Positions 8,495 through 15,989 of a stretch of DNA of 15,989 nt are shown piece by piece. The translations under genes were made by a program, and so were the position numbers. How positions within the stretch are numbered: the stretch's first letter is position 1; each line of letters starts with the position of its first letter. The DNA lies in NCBI GenBank assembly GCA_035702985.1, contig DASSZD010000094.1:1-15989 (forward strand), written 5' to 3'. The DNA comes from JAKAXG01 sp035702985 (lineage in GTDB: Bacteria > Actinomycetota > Acidimicrobiia > Acidimicrobiales > Palsa-688). The notes below the pieces were generated by a model. That model did no database searches. It had not been told where the DNA came from and worked only from the letters and a program-made list of their open reading frames with translations.

Positions 8495-9816
8495 CGTCCC
8501 CGCCCCGGTCGGCCCGGCGCCGCCGGGGGGCGGGGGTTCGACCCCCCGGCGTCGGGGGCCAGCAGACGCTGCAGCCTGATGGCCAGCAGGAGCTGCGCCG
8601 CCCGGTCGCCCCGCTCGAGGGCGGGCCCCAGCGCCGGGCGCAGCTCGTTCATCCGGTACTTGACGGTGCTCTGGTGCACCTCGAGGGCGGCCGCCACCAC
8701 CTTGAGGTGGCCCTGGTGAAGGAGGTAGGCCTCCAGGGTGGGCAGGGTCCAGTCCCGCCGGACCAGGTCACCGAGCGGTTCCAGGATCTCGGCCACCAGG
8801 CGGCGGGCCCGGCCCGGATCGGCCAGCAGCGAGGCCAGCGGCGCCAGGTCCTGGTAGTCGTACACGGCCGGTTGGTCGGCCGGACGGTCGGCGTCGAGAT
8901 GGGGGCCGATGCGCAGGGCCTCGACCGCCTCCGCGTAGGAGTAGCGGGTCTCGGCCGCGCCCTCGGCCCGGTCGCCGATGCCGAACGCCACGATGTCACC
9001 GCTATCGAGCATCCGTCCCAGGTCGGCGTGCAGCCGGTGGCGGTACGACAGGCCGGTTGCGGGAACGGCAGCCACCACGCTGCCGTGTCGTATCGTCCAG
9101 AGCACGGCGGCGACCCTCTCCTGCAGCGCCTCCCCCACCGACTCGAGCTCGACCGGCGCGAGCCGGGTCGGCACCCGGGCCACCACCACGCAGTGCTGGG
9201 CGGCCAGCTCGTCGGGGCCTTCCAGGCGGTCGCTGCCGGGACCGGCCAGTATGGCGTTGAGCATGGCCGACCTCAGGTGCTCCCGCCGGCGGGCCACCTT
9301 GGCCGCCTCGTCCATGTAGGCCGCCGCCACCCCGGTGGACATGTGGTCGGCGAAATCGAGCACCCAGGTGGCCACCTGGGCCAGCGCGCCCTGCAGCGGC
9401 CGCCGCTTCCAGACCGGCGACCCGGTGATCTCGCTCCACATGACCCGGATGCCGATCCGGTAGGCCCGCAGCAGCGACTCCAGCTCGATGCCCTGGTCGG
9501 CCCGCCGCCGGCTGCCCTCCAGGAGGGGGCCCAGAGCCACGTCGGGGACGGGCGAACCGGAGGACATGACGGTGAGCCAGCACCGCACCACGGCGCCGGA
9601 CACGGCCCGCACGTCGTCGAAGAGGGCCGGGTCGGAGATCTGCCCGTAGGCCGGTATCTCGGCCTTGTAGGCCTCGACCATGGTGGCCGCCAGATCGTCG
9701 GCCTGCCCTTCCAGGCCGGCGGCCACCTCACGGAGGATGGCGCTGACCCGGGGCGGCACGGCGCCCCGGCCGACGGAGCCGGGGCCGCGCTCGACCGCCA
9801 TGAGCGAAGAATCCAC
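8491..9816 (-). CDS. PucR/CdaR-type transcriptional regulator heading the liv operon
   Basis: A protein of about 441 residues and the likely controller of the transporter genes that follow. The C-terminus has the PucR-type helix-turn-helix: LPTLEAYLLHQGHLKVVAAALEV, then HQSTVKYRMNEL (the H..TV.YR...L pattern). The middle (about 200-350) resembles the CdaR GGDEF-like domain without catalytic residues, including YSYAEAVEALRIG before the HTH part. The N-terminal 180 residues are helical and resemble RsbT-antagonist-like sensor domains. GTG 9816 is used because GGGGAGG lies 10 bases upstream. GTG 9825 directly abuts that site, and ATG 9801 is a third choice; all are in frame. PucR-family proteins often respond to a metabolite and activate adjacent catabolic or uptake genes. 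The effector here is unknown. Position as first gene implies autoregulation. Confidence 0.88.
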
Positions 9817-9851
9817 GACCGGCACCCCTCCCCGTTGCCTTGTTTCTCACC

Positions 9852-9878
9852 GTTACCACCGGACGATCCGACCGTAAC
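9852..9878. promoter_or_regulatory. Nested dyad, probable operator upstream of the pucR-liv operon
   Basis: Two inverted repeats share one centre at 9865: outer arms GTTAC (9852-9856) and GTAAC (9874-9878), inner arms CGGA (9860-9863) and TCCG (9867-9870), with 3-base spacers on each side. The 27-base site lies about 36 bases upstream of GTG 9816 and would overlap the -10 and start point of the possible promoter at 9871-9900. This is where a repressor or autoregulator would bind. The symmetry is seen; the function is inferred. Confidence 0.45.
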
Positions 9879-9900
9879 CCGGGGCCGGCGCTCCCGTCAC
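9871..9900 (-). promoter_or_regulatory. Possible promoter of the pucR-liv operon
   Basis: Reading leftward, GTGACG (9900-9895, four of six -35 bases) is followed after 18 bases by TACGGT (9876-9871), which fits the actinobacterial TAnnnT -10 pattern. The leader to the GTG start would be about 45-50 bases. The match is loose. Confidence 0.3.
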
Positions 9901-9930
9901 CGTGCTTGTCGGACCAATCCGGGAGACAGA

Positions 9931-9949
9931 GTTGTCCCGGCGGGACAAC
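9931..9949. promoter_or_regulatory. Perfect 8-3-8 inverted repeat, candidate regulator site
   Basis: GTTGTCCC (9931-9938), spacer GGC, GGGACAAC (9942-9949). The arms are perfect complements and the site lies about 31 bases upstream of the possible -35 of the pucR-liv operon, where an activator dimer would bind. It could also form a hairpin if transcribed. Confidence 0.45.
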
Positions 9950-10037
9950 GTCCGTACGGGCTGAGTCTGCAATGCCGGGTTGCGGCGCCGGGCGGAGGGG
10001 GCGGGGCGGGCCGGGCCGGCGCCGGCCCCACCCGGGC

Positions 10038-10061
10038 CCGCCGGTCCGCCGGTCCGCCGGC
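10038..10061. repeat. Three tandem copies of CCGCCGGT
   Basis: CCGCCGGT occurs at 10038-10045 and 10046-10053, then as CCGCCGGC at 10054-10061. This is a short head-to-tail repeat in non-coding DNA, probably from replication slippage in a GC tract. Confidence 0.7.
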
Positions 10062-10095
10062 CCACTGGTCGGCCGGTGCGCCGGTTGATCACACG

Positions 10096-10182
10096 CTTCT
10101 GTGAGCCGCTTTTCAAATCGTGAGCCGTTTCAGGGGTTCTTTCGGCGAATCGGCGCACAGAAGGAAAAGCGGCTCACAGAAG
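10096..10182. repeat. Perfect 19-base inverted repeat with two further internal half-copies
   Basis: The left arm 10096-10114 (CTTCTGTGAGCCGCTTTTC) is an exact reverse complement of 10164-10182, with 49 bases between. The core is repeated inside: GTGAGCCGTTTC from 10120 repeats the left arm, and CGGCGCACAGAAGG from about 10151 repeats the right arm CGGCTCACAGAAGG with one change. So four copies of a GTGAGCCG-type motif stand as two direct and two inverted. It may be a REP-like palindromic element, a cooperative protein-binding array, or a relic of a small non-autonomous element. No T-run marks it as a classical terminator. Confidence 0.75.
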
Positions 10183-10205
10183 GGCCGGCCCGCCACGCGG
10201 CAGAT

Positions 10206-10248
10206 GCAGCTGCACAGGTCGCCAGGGGCGGCGAACCTGTACAGCTGC
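10206..10248 (-). terminator. Strong hairpin after the ECF operon, probable terminator
   Basis: The arms 10206-10223 (GCAGCTGCACAGGTCGCC) and 10230-10248 pair over about 17 positions with one bulge and one G-T type mismatch around a 6-base loop. The hairpin starts 11 bases beyond the stop codon of the CU044_5270 gene in its direction of transcription. No T-run follows, as is common for hairpin terminators in high-GC actinobacteria. Confidence 0.55.
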
Positions 10249-10259
10249 CCGCCGGCCGG

Positions 10260-11432
10260 TCAGCCGGTGTAGGGGTTGGAGGGGATGGAGTTGGTGTAGG
10301 TGACGGGCTGGTAGACGCCGGTGATGACTTCACCGGGGTTCTTCCATACCTGGGCCAGCACGGCGCCGGTGCCCGGATCCTCGTAGGTGACGTCCACCTC
10401 GGTGATGCCGGTGTAGTGCCGGGTCATGACGATGGCCGGCCGGCCGGCCGGGTCGGTGCCCCGGGTGACGGTGTAGCCGCTGGTGCCGGCCAGCACCTTG
10501 TACAGGGCGGACCGCAGCTCGGGCGACACCACCGGGTTCCACAGCAGCGTGTTGGCTTCCTGGTAGATGTAGTCGTCGCTGGTGAAGCTGGGCATCAGGG
10601 CCGGGCTGATCCCGTCGTGGGGCTTGGTGGCCAGGTCCAGCAGCTTGACCCGCAGGGCGGCGGGATCGGTCGGCAGGGCGTCGAACCAGGCCCGGCTGTC
10701 CTGCAGCTGCGGTCCGGTGCGGGCCTCGGTGGGCGGCCCGGAGTCGGTCGACTGGCCGGTTGCCGCCCCCGCCCGGGCCCACGCCTGCTCGTAGGCCTGC
10801 TGCTCGGCTGTGGGATGGGGCGGGAGGGTGGTCGGCGGACCCCCCGGGGCGTAGTTCGAGTTGGGCACCTTGACACCAGATGACGAATACGCCTGCTGGT
10901 AGTTCGTCGACGCACCGGTCCGGACGTCGACCACGTGGGTCCGCTTCAGCTCGCCCGGGTAGTCGGTCTGGGTGTCGGTCTCGCTGTAGACCACGTAGCG
11001 GTCCTGAGCGGGGGTCTGCGACAGCGATGCCGACGCCAGCTCGTACATGACCGTGGGGGCGGCCAGCGGCGGCGGGGTGGGCGCCGGCACGGCGGTCGAC
11101 GGGGCCGCCGCAGGCGGCGACGCCACTCGCGCCGCCGGGTCGTGACCGGCCGCACCGCCCGGGCCGAGAGCCGCCACGCCCCCGCCCACCACCGCCGCGC
11201 CGGCGGCGATGCCGATCGCTCCGGCCAGGACCCGCCGGCGCCTGACCGCGGAGGCCGGACGGCGCCGTCCCCGGCTACGCCGAGGGGGCCGCCCTTTTTC
11301 CGGATCGGATCCAGGTGCACCGGAAGCTGCCATCGCCACCCTCAGCTCTGACCTGGCCCGCTCCGACACCCCCGCCGGTAGCGACTCGACGTCGCCCAGC
11401 CGGCGGATCAGCTCCACCTCGTCCATGATCAT
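10260..11432 (-). CDS. CU044_5270-family single-pass membrane protein, probable ECF sigma partner
   Basis: A 390-residue protein directly behind the ECF sigma gene. The N-terminal 65 residues (MIMDEVELIRRLGD...) are cytosolic and end in a very basic stretch. One membrane helix follows at about 67-89, then a Pro/Ala-rich linker and an outside domain of about 280 residues. The C-terminal part, with LWNPVVSPELRSALYKVLAG, TDPAGRPAIVMTR and a TYEDPGTGAVLAQVW ending, is the pattern I associate with the CU044_5270 family, which typically follows ECF genes in actinobacteria. A role as anti-sigma factor is inferred from topology and position; I see no zinc-binding HxxxCxxC motif. The start is ATG 11432, with AAGGAG 5 bases upstream. 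It lies 14 bases after the sigma stop. The open frame continues upstream only as a shadow of the sigma gene. Confidence 0.82.
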   Translation of the reverse strand: MIMDEVELIRRLGDVESLPAGVSERARSELRVAMAASGAPGSDPEKGRPPRRSRGRRRPASAVRRRRVLAGAIGIAAGAAVVGGGVAALGPGGAAGHDPAARVASPPAAAPSTAVPAPTPPPLAAPTVMYELASASLSQTPAQDRYVVYSETDTQTDYPGELKRTHVVDVRTGASTNYQQAYSSSGVKVPNSNYAPGGPPTTLPPHPTAEQQAYEQAWARAGAATGQSTDSGPPTEARTGPQLQDSRAWFDALPTDPAALRVKLLDLATKPHDGISPALMPSFTSDDYIYQEANTLLWNPVVSPELRSALYKVLAGTSGYTVTRGTDPAGRPAIVMTRHYTGITEVDVTYEDPGTGAVLAQVWKNPGEVITGVYQPVTYTNSIPSNPYTG

Positions 11433-11446
11433 CTTGTCTCCTTCGC

Positions 11447-12025
11447 TCACTTGCTCTCCGAAACGGTGTTGTACTGATCCAGTAGGGCGACCATGCCCGG
11501 GGTGTCGCGCAGGGCCACCCGGGCCTGGTGCAGATAGCGGCGTGCCGTACCCGCCGGGATCCCGAGGGACCTCGCCGCGTCCGCCACGGTCAGCTCCTCC
11601 CACACCACGAGGAACAGCACCTCCCGCTCGTCGGCGGGGAGCTGGTCCAGAGCCCGCCGCAGCACGGCCTCCCCGTGGATGCGCTCGTCGGCCGACGGCC
11701 ACGGGTCGGACATCACCGACCGACCTGCCAGGTCGGCCAGATCGGCCCGGGGGTCGCCCACCGGTTGCGACCGCCAGTGACGGCGCAGCGTGTTGAGGGC
11801 CACCCCGAACAGCCACGGACGGGCCACCGGGAACGACAGGTCATAGGTCCGCCGCGCCGCGAAGGCGGCCGTCCACACCTCCCCCAGCAGGTCCTCGGCC
11901 GCCTGCCGGCCGGCCCGGCGCACCAGATAGGCCCAGACGGCCGCCTCGTGGCGGTCCACCACCTCCACGAAAGCCGCGGTGTCGCCCGCCAGCGACCACT
12001 TGATCAGTTCCGAGTCCGACGCCAC
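11447..12025 (-). CDS. ECF-family RNA polymerase sigma factor
   Basis: A 192-residue sigma-70 factor with only regions 2 and 4, the normal ECF size. Region 2 (about 13-85) includes AVWAYLVRRAGRQAAEDLLGEVWTAAF and RPWLFGVALNTLRRHWR, the latter covering the -10 recognition helix area. Region 4 (about 118-172) has LDQLPADEREVLFLVVWEELTVADAARSLGI followed by TARRYLHQARVALR, the helix-turn-helix that reads the -35. The start is GTG 12025, with GGGAG 4 bases upstream. The same GGAGACAAG string precedes the partner gene. It directs polymerase to a small regulon and usually also to its own promoter. The signal is unknown. Confidence 0.93.
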   Translation of the reverse strand: MASDSELIKWSLAGDTAAFVEVVDRHEAAVWAYLVRRAGRQAAEDLLGEVWTAAFAARRTYDLSFPVARPWLFGVALNTLRRHWRSQPVGDPRADLADLAGRSVMSDPWPSADERIHGEAVLRRALDQLPADEREVLFLVVWEELTVADAARSLGIPAGTARRYLHQARVALRDTPGMVALLDQYNTVSESK

Positions 12026-12082
12026 TTGTCTCCCAGTGCTCCAATCGCCCTACGCCCTGTACTTGCCGAACCGCCGGGCGAA

Positions 12083-12102
12083 GCGTTCAGGAGCGTTCAG
12101 GA
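12083..12102. repeat. Tandem 10-base repeat GCGTTCAGGA in the divergent promoter region
   Basis: GCGTTCAGGA occurs twice head-to-tail (12083-12092, 12093-12102) midway in the 120-base gap between the ECF operon and the plus-strand MoxR operon. The 10-base spacing puts both copies on the same face of the helix, as for a regulator dimer. Read on the minus strand it contains TGAACGC twice, resembling a -35 element for ECF promoters. I could not match a -10 at the right distance. Confidence 0.6.
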
Positions 12103-12145
12103 TGGGCGGGCCCGACCGTAGGGGACACGAACCTAAGGTGACGGC

Positions 12146-12931
12146 ATGAGGCGGGATCGGCTGGGCATCTGGGCCGCGCTGGCGGGCTCGGTGGTCGTGG
12201 TCGTGGTCGGCCTGGCGGCCGGAACCGGTCCCGTGTTGAGGTCCCGGCCGGCACCCACCGTCACGCTGCCGCCGGCGCCGGGCCGGCAGAGCACCCCGAC
12301 CACGGCCGGGCCGTCGACCCGGCGGCCCACGCCGGCGGTCACCGCGCCCGCGGGCTCGGCGGCCTCCCCGGGCGGGACCGCCGGAACGGTGATGGCGGTG
12401 CTCGTCGGACTGGTGGCGGCGGCGGGGCTGGTGGCGGCCGCCAGGGCCATGATCCGCTCGGCCGGCGCCGACGACGGCCTCGACGAGATTCCCGGGAGGC
12501 CCGAGCCGTCGGGCCCGATGGCGGGCGCCGAACCCGTAGGCGGGGCGGGCGGCGCGGCGGTGGGAGAGATGCTGACCGGGGTGGCCCAGGCCGAAGGGGC
12601 CCTCGACGAGGAGCGCGATCCGCGCCAGGCGGTGCTGGCGTGCTGGCTCCGCCTGGAGGAGGCGGCGGCCCGCACCGGCACGGCCCGGTTCCCGTCGGAG
12701 ACGGCCGGGGAGCTGACCCGCCGGGTCGTCCTGGCCCATCCGGTCGACCGGGCCGCCCTGGACCTCCTGTACGGCCTGTACCGGCGGGCCAGGTACTCGC
12801 TGGGCCCCGTTCCCGTCTCGGCCCCCGAGCAGGCCCGCCGGGCGCTGTCGGACGTACGGGTCGGTCTGCAGACCCGGGAATCGGGACGGCCGCCCGCCTC
12901 CGCCACGCCGCCCGGAGGCGCAGTCCAGTGA
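12146..12931 (+). CDS. DUF4129-domain membrane protein
   Basis: A 261-residue protein with a first membrane helix at about 8-26, a Pro/Thr-rich outside linker (32-75), a second helix at about 80-100 and a cytosolic C-terminal DUF4129 domain at about 145-240. That domain shows the typical pattern AVLACWLRLEEAAARTG, then RFPSETAGELTRRV and ALDLLYGLYRRARYS. DUF4129 is usually the tail of TgpA-like transglutaminase membrane proteins in MoxR/DUF58 operons; here it is encoded on its own without the transglutaminase core. ATG 12146 has AAGGTG 5 bases upstream and is the first gene of the operon. Its biochemical role is unknown. Confidence 0.85.
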   Translation: MRRDRLGIWAALAGSVVVVVVGLAAGTGPVLRSRPAPTVTLPPAPGRQSTPTTAGPSTRRPTPAVTAPAGSAASPGGTAGTVMAVLVGLVAAAGLVAAARAMIRSAGADDGLDEIPGRPEPSGPMAGAEPVGGAGGAAVGEMLTGVAQAEGALDEERDPRQAVLACWLRLEEAAARTGTARFPSETAGELTRRVVLAHPVDRAALDLLYGLYRRARYSLGPVPVSAPEQARRALSDVRVGLQTRESGRPPASATPPGGAVQ

Positions 12932-13412
12932 CCCGCCCGGGTCGGCGGGAGCTCGTGGCCGGGCTGGTCCAGACCGCCGTTCTGAGCGGGGCGGCCGTCA
13001 CCCTGGCCGGGGTGTTCGGCCGGTCGATCACCGTCTGGTCCACCATCGGTGTGGCGGCCGTGGTGGTGGTGGCCGGTCACGTCCAGCGCCACCTCGAGCA
13101 GCGGACGGAGATGCAGCCCTCCCAATGGGCGGACGACCGTTTCGAGCGTCCCCTGGTCCGGCTGGCCGAGCTGCGCCAGCAGGTCCAGTGGGGGCTGGAG
13201 TCCCCCGAGAGGTTCGGTCAGGTCCTGCAGCCGACCCTCGCCTCCCTGGCCGACGACCGGCTGCGCCGGCGTCACGGGGTGGAGCGGGGGGCCGACCCGG
13301 AACAGGCCCGGGAGCTGATGGGTGACGACCTGTGGAAGGTGGTGGCCGAGCCGGTCACCACGGTGCCGACCCTGCGCCGCCTGGCGCAGCTGGTGGAAAG
13401 GATCGAACAGCT

Positions 13413-13416
<4 letters not shown>
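12928..13416 (+). CDS. Unrecognised two-helix membrane protein in the MoxR operon
   Basis: A 162-residue protein I cannot assign to a family. Two hydrophobic segments (about 10-30 and 36-52) are joined by a short FGRSITVW turn, so both termini should face the same side. A charged helical domain of about 110 residues follows, rich in Arg, Glu and Gln (HVQRHLEQRTEMQPSQW, RPLVRLAELRQQVQWGLESPERF, LRRLAQLVERIEQL) with coiled-coil-like spacing at the end. GTG 12928 overlaps the DUF4129 stop as GTGA, and its own stop overlaps the MoxR start the same way, so it is very likely a real, co-translated gene. It may anchor or regulate the MoxR ATPase; that is inference from position only. Confidence 0.8.
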
Positions 13417-14404
<988 letters not shown>

Positions 14405-14408
<4 letters not shown>

Positions 14409-15670
14409 CCCCGACGTCGGCCGCCGGTCGGGCCGCCGCGCTGTCAGCCGCCCTGCTGGTGGTGGGGCTGCTGCTGGGCCGGCCCGACCTGGTGGGGATG
14501 GCCGCCCCGTTCGTGATCGGCCTGGTCGTGGTGGGGGTCCGGGCCCACGCCCCGCAGCCGACGGTCGCCGTAGCGGTGTCCGCTGGGACGGCCCGGGAGG
14601 GTGAAGCCGTCGATCTCAGCGTGACCATGGAGGCGGTCCGGGATCTCGACGCCGTGGTGGTGACGGTGGAGGCGGCCGGCTTCTCGGTCGTCGAAGGGGC
14701 GGCCCGGACCGTGACGGCGGTGGAGGCCGGTTCGGCCACCGTCGTCCGCCTCCGGCTGGTCCCGACCCGGTGGGGCCGCCGGTACCTCGGTCCGGTCACC
14801 GTTGCCGCCGCCGGGCCCCTGTATCTCACCCGGTCCGTCAGCCCGGTCACCGTGGCGCCGGTCCGGATGAAGGTCCTGCCGGCGGTGCAGCCTTTCCACG
14901 CCTCGGACCTGACCCCGCGGGCCATCGCCTACAGCGGCGTCCACCGGTCGAGGAACACCGGCCCGGGAGCGGAGTTCGCCACCGTCCGTCCGTTCCAACC
15001 GGCGGACCAGCCCCGGCGGATCAACTGGCGGGCCAGCCTGCGCTCCAGCGCCCTGCAGGTCAACGCCGCCTATACCGACCGGGCCAGCCGGGTGCTGGTC
15101 GTCATCGACTCGCAGAGCGCCGGCGGCCGGCCGGGCCGTTCCAGCATCGACCTGTCGGTCCGGGCGGCGGCCGGGATCGCGGAGCATTACCTGTCGATCG
15201 GCGACACCGTCGGCCTGGTGGAATACGGGGGGCGGAACCGGATCCTGCCCCCCGGCGTCGGAACCCGCCACCTGGCCCTGATCCACGACTGGCTGGTCGA
15301 CGTGGGGCCGCTGAGCGCGGCGACCCCACCAGCCCGGAGGTGGCTGGCCGGCCTGCGCAGCAGCGGGAGCCTGATCATCGTTCTCACCCCCCTTCTGGAC
15401 GAGGCCGCGGCGGCCCGCCTGGTCACCCTGCGCAGCCGGGGGGCGGCGCTGATCGCGGTGGACTGCCTGCCCCCCGGCGCCCTGCCCTCCCCCGTCGACC
15501 AGGCGGCCGCCCTGGCCGCTCGGCTGTGGCAAATGGAGCGGGACCGGCTCAGATCCAGGCTGGCGGAGCTCGGCATCCCGGTGGTCTCCTGGACCGGCGC
15601 CGGGTCGTTGGACCGGGTGCTGGCCGACCTGGCCCGGCTGGCGGCCGCACCGAAGGCGGCCGTGCGTTGA
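14405..15670 (+). CDS. DUF58-domain membrane protein (vWA-like)
   Basis: A 421-residue protein with two membrane helices at about 8-25 and 30-46, a beta-rich outside-type domain to about 165, the DUF58 motif at about 186-215 (GPGAEFATVRPFQPAD, then RRINWRASLR), and a vWA-like segment beginning RVLVVIDSQS (D235, S237 as possible metal ligands). The later strands are GSLIIVLTPLLDE and ALIAVDCLP. The family is the usual partner of MoxR ATPases; roles proposed elsewhere concern envelope or stress functions, but no reaction is known. The MIDAS-like motif is DxSxx with Gln where Thr/Ser is common, so metal binding is uncertain. The start is GTG 14405, a GTGA overlap with the moxR-type stop. The frame is open upstream only as a shadow. 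Confidence 0.92.
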
Positions 15671-15989
15671 GCCCGGCGAGGCCGGCGCGTCCAGCGGGGC
15701 CAGCGGGGCCATGGGAGCCAGCGGGGCCAGTCCGGCCGTGGCCGGCATCCAGCCATTCGCAGCGCCTGAGGGCCGTGCGGCGCTACCTCGTCCGGCGCCG
15801 ACCCTCCCGGGACGTGGTGATCCTGAGGGCCGGGCCGGCGGCGGCCGCCTGTGTCGCCGCCGCTGTTCTCATCGCCGGGCGCCCCGTCCCCGCCGTCGCC
15901 GTGCTGGGAGCGCTGGCCGCGACCGGCGCCGTAGCCGCGGCGGTGGCCCCGCAATGGCCGTGGCCCACGGTCACCCTGGCGCTGCTGGC
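15667..15989 (+). CDS. N-terminal part of a membrane protein in the MoxR-DUF58 operon (partial)
   Basis: The frame runs from TTG 15667, whose TTGA overlaps the DUF58 stop, to the end of the window: 107 codons with the C-terminus missing. It begins with a Pro/Ala/Gly stretch (SPARPARPAGPAGPWEPAGP) encoded by imperfect repeats of CCAGCGGGG, then a basic segment (RRYLVRRRPSRD), then two hydrophobic segments (about 50-70 and 72-98). An in-frame GTG at 15775 would remove the Pro-rich lead and may be the true start. By position it could be a further component of the DUF58/DUF4129 cassette, such as a TgpA-like protein, but nothing in the visible part identifies it. The overlapping ATG-started frame (from 15709) becomes Arg-rich and looks false. 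Confidence 0.65.
   Translation, partial: MSPARPARPAGPAGPWEPAGPVRPWPASSHSQRLRAVRRYLVRRRPSRDVVILRAGPAAAACVAAAVLIAGRPVPAVAVLGALAATGAVAAAVAPQWPWPTVTLALL

Larger units (their letters stand above)
9826..10259. other. Gene-free, dyad-rich intergenic region
   Basis: This 434-base gap separates the start of the pucR-liv operon from the end of the ECF operon, both read leftward. I see no convincing gene in it: the open frames are Arg/Pro/Gly-rich and cross the repeats. It holds the sites listed separately. It also has a perfect 16-base palindrome at 10013-10028 (GGGCCGGC and its mirror complement) inside a very G+C-rich tract. Its AT-richer part, 10086-10170, stands out from the surrounding composition. 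Confidence 0.8.

Noticed and set aside
9853..10158. A 101-codon open frame on the minus strand in the intergenic region
   Set aside because: It crosses the inverted repeat and palindromes, has Arg/Pro/Gly-rich content, no ribosome site and no recognisable motif.
10038..10182. Possible CRISPR-like array
   Set aside because: The repeats are too short or inverted, there are only a few copies with no regular unique spacers, and no cas gene is nearby.
11433..11816. Upstream extension of the CU044_5270 gene
   Set aside because: It overlaps the ECF sigma gene in another frame and has low-complexity composition. AAGGAG before ATG 11432 sets the start.

Overview
The window is uniformly very GC-rich. 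Genes start often with GTG or TTG, and neighbouring genes overlap by 4 bases at almost every junction. Together with an ECF sigma factor paired with a CU044_5270-type membrane protein and a PucR-type regulator heading a branched-chain-type ABC operon, this points to an actinobacterium. Acidimicrobiia or a similar deep lineage is my guess, which the sequence alone cannot prove. I see no rRNA, tRNA, CRISPR array, insertion sequence or phage gene, so this looks like ordinary chromosome.

Layout. (1) 1-526, plus strand: the tail of a GNAT-type acetyltransferase, then a 94-residue DUF3303-like protein with a strong ribosome binding site. (2) 559-2982, minus strand: a membrane-anchored GAF-GGDEF-EAL cyclic-di-GMP protein with both catalytic domains and the inhibitory site apparently intact. 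It is divergent from (3) 3052-3480, a small CoA-binding-fold protein that ends at a textbook terminator (3489-3529). (4) 3541-9816, minus strand: a compact six-gene operon read right to left, namely PucR-type regulator, LivF and LivG ATPases, LivH and LivM permeases, and a lipoprotein substrate-binding protein. Four consecutive junctions are GTGA overlaps and the last is an 11-base overlap. (5) 9826-10259: a 434-base gene-free stretch full of dyad symmetries, including a nested 27-base palindrome just upstream of pucR, an 8-3-8 palindrome, a perfect 19-base inverted repeat built from four copies of one motif, and a strong hairpin behind the next operon. (6) 10260-12025, minus strand: ECF sigma factor followed by a single-pass CU044_5270-family protein, probably its partner. 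(7) 12146-15989, plus strand: DUF4129 protein, an unrecognised two-helix membrane protein, MoxR AAA+ ATPase, DUF58 protein, and the start of another membrane protein that runs off the end. These five are also chained by GTGA/TTGA overlaps.

How they fit together. The liv operon encodes a complete high-affinity uptake system for an amino acid, amide or other small organic solute, with its own regulator as first gene, so feedback on its own promoter is likely. The ECF pair is a surface-signalling unit. The DUF4129/MoxR/DUF58 set is a known but poorly understood envelope-associated MoxR cassette, here with an extra unrecognised gene. Its divergence from the ECF operon over a 120-base gap with a tandem 10-base repeat suggests shared control. 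I did not find a clearly new system. The best candidates for novelty are the repeat-rich intergenic stretch and the 162-residue gene in the MoxR operon.
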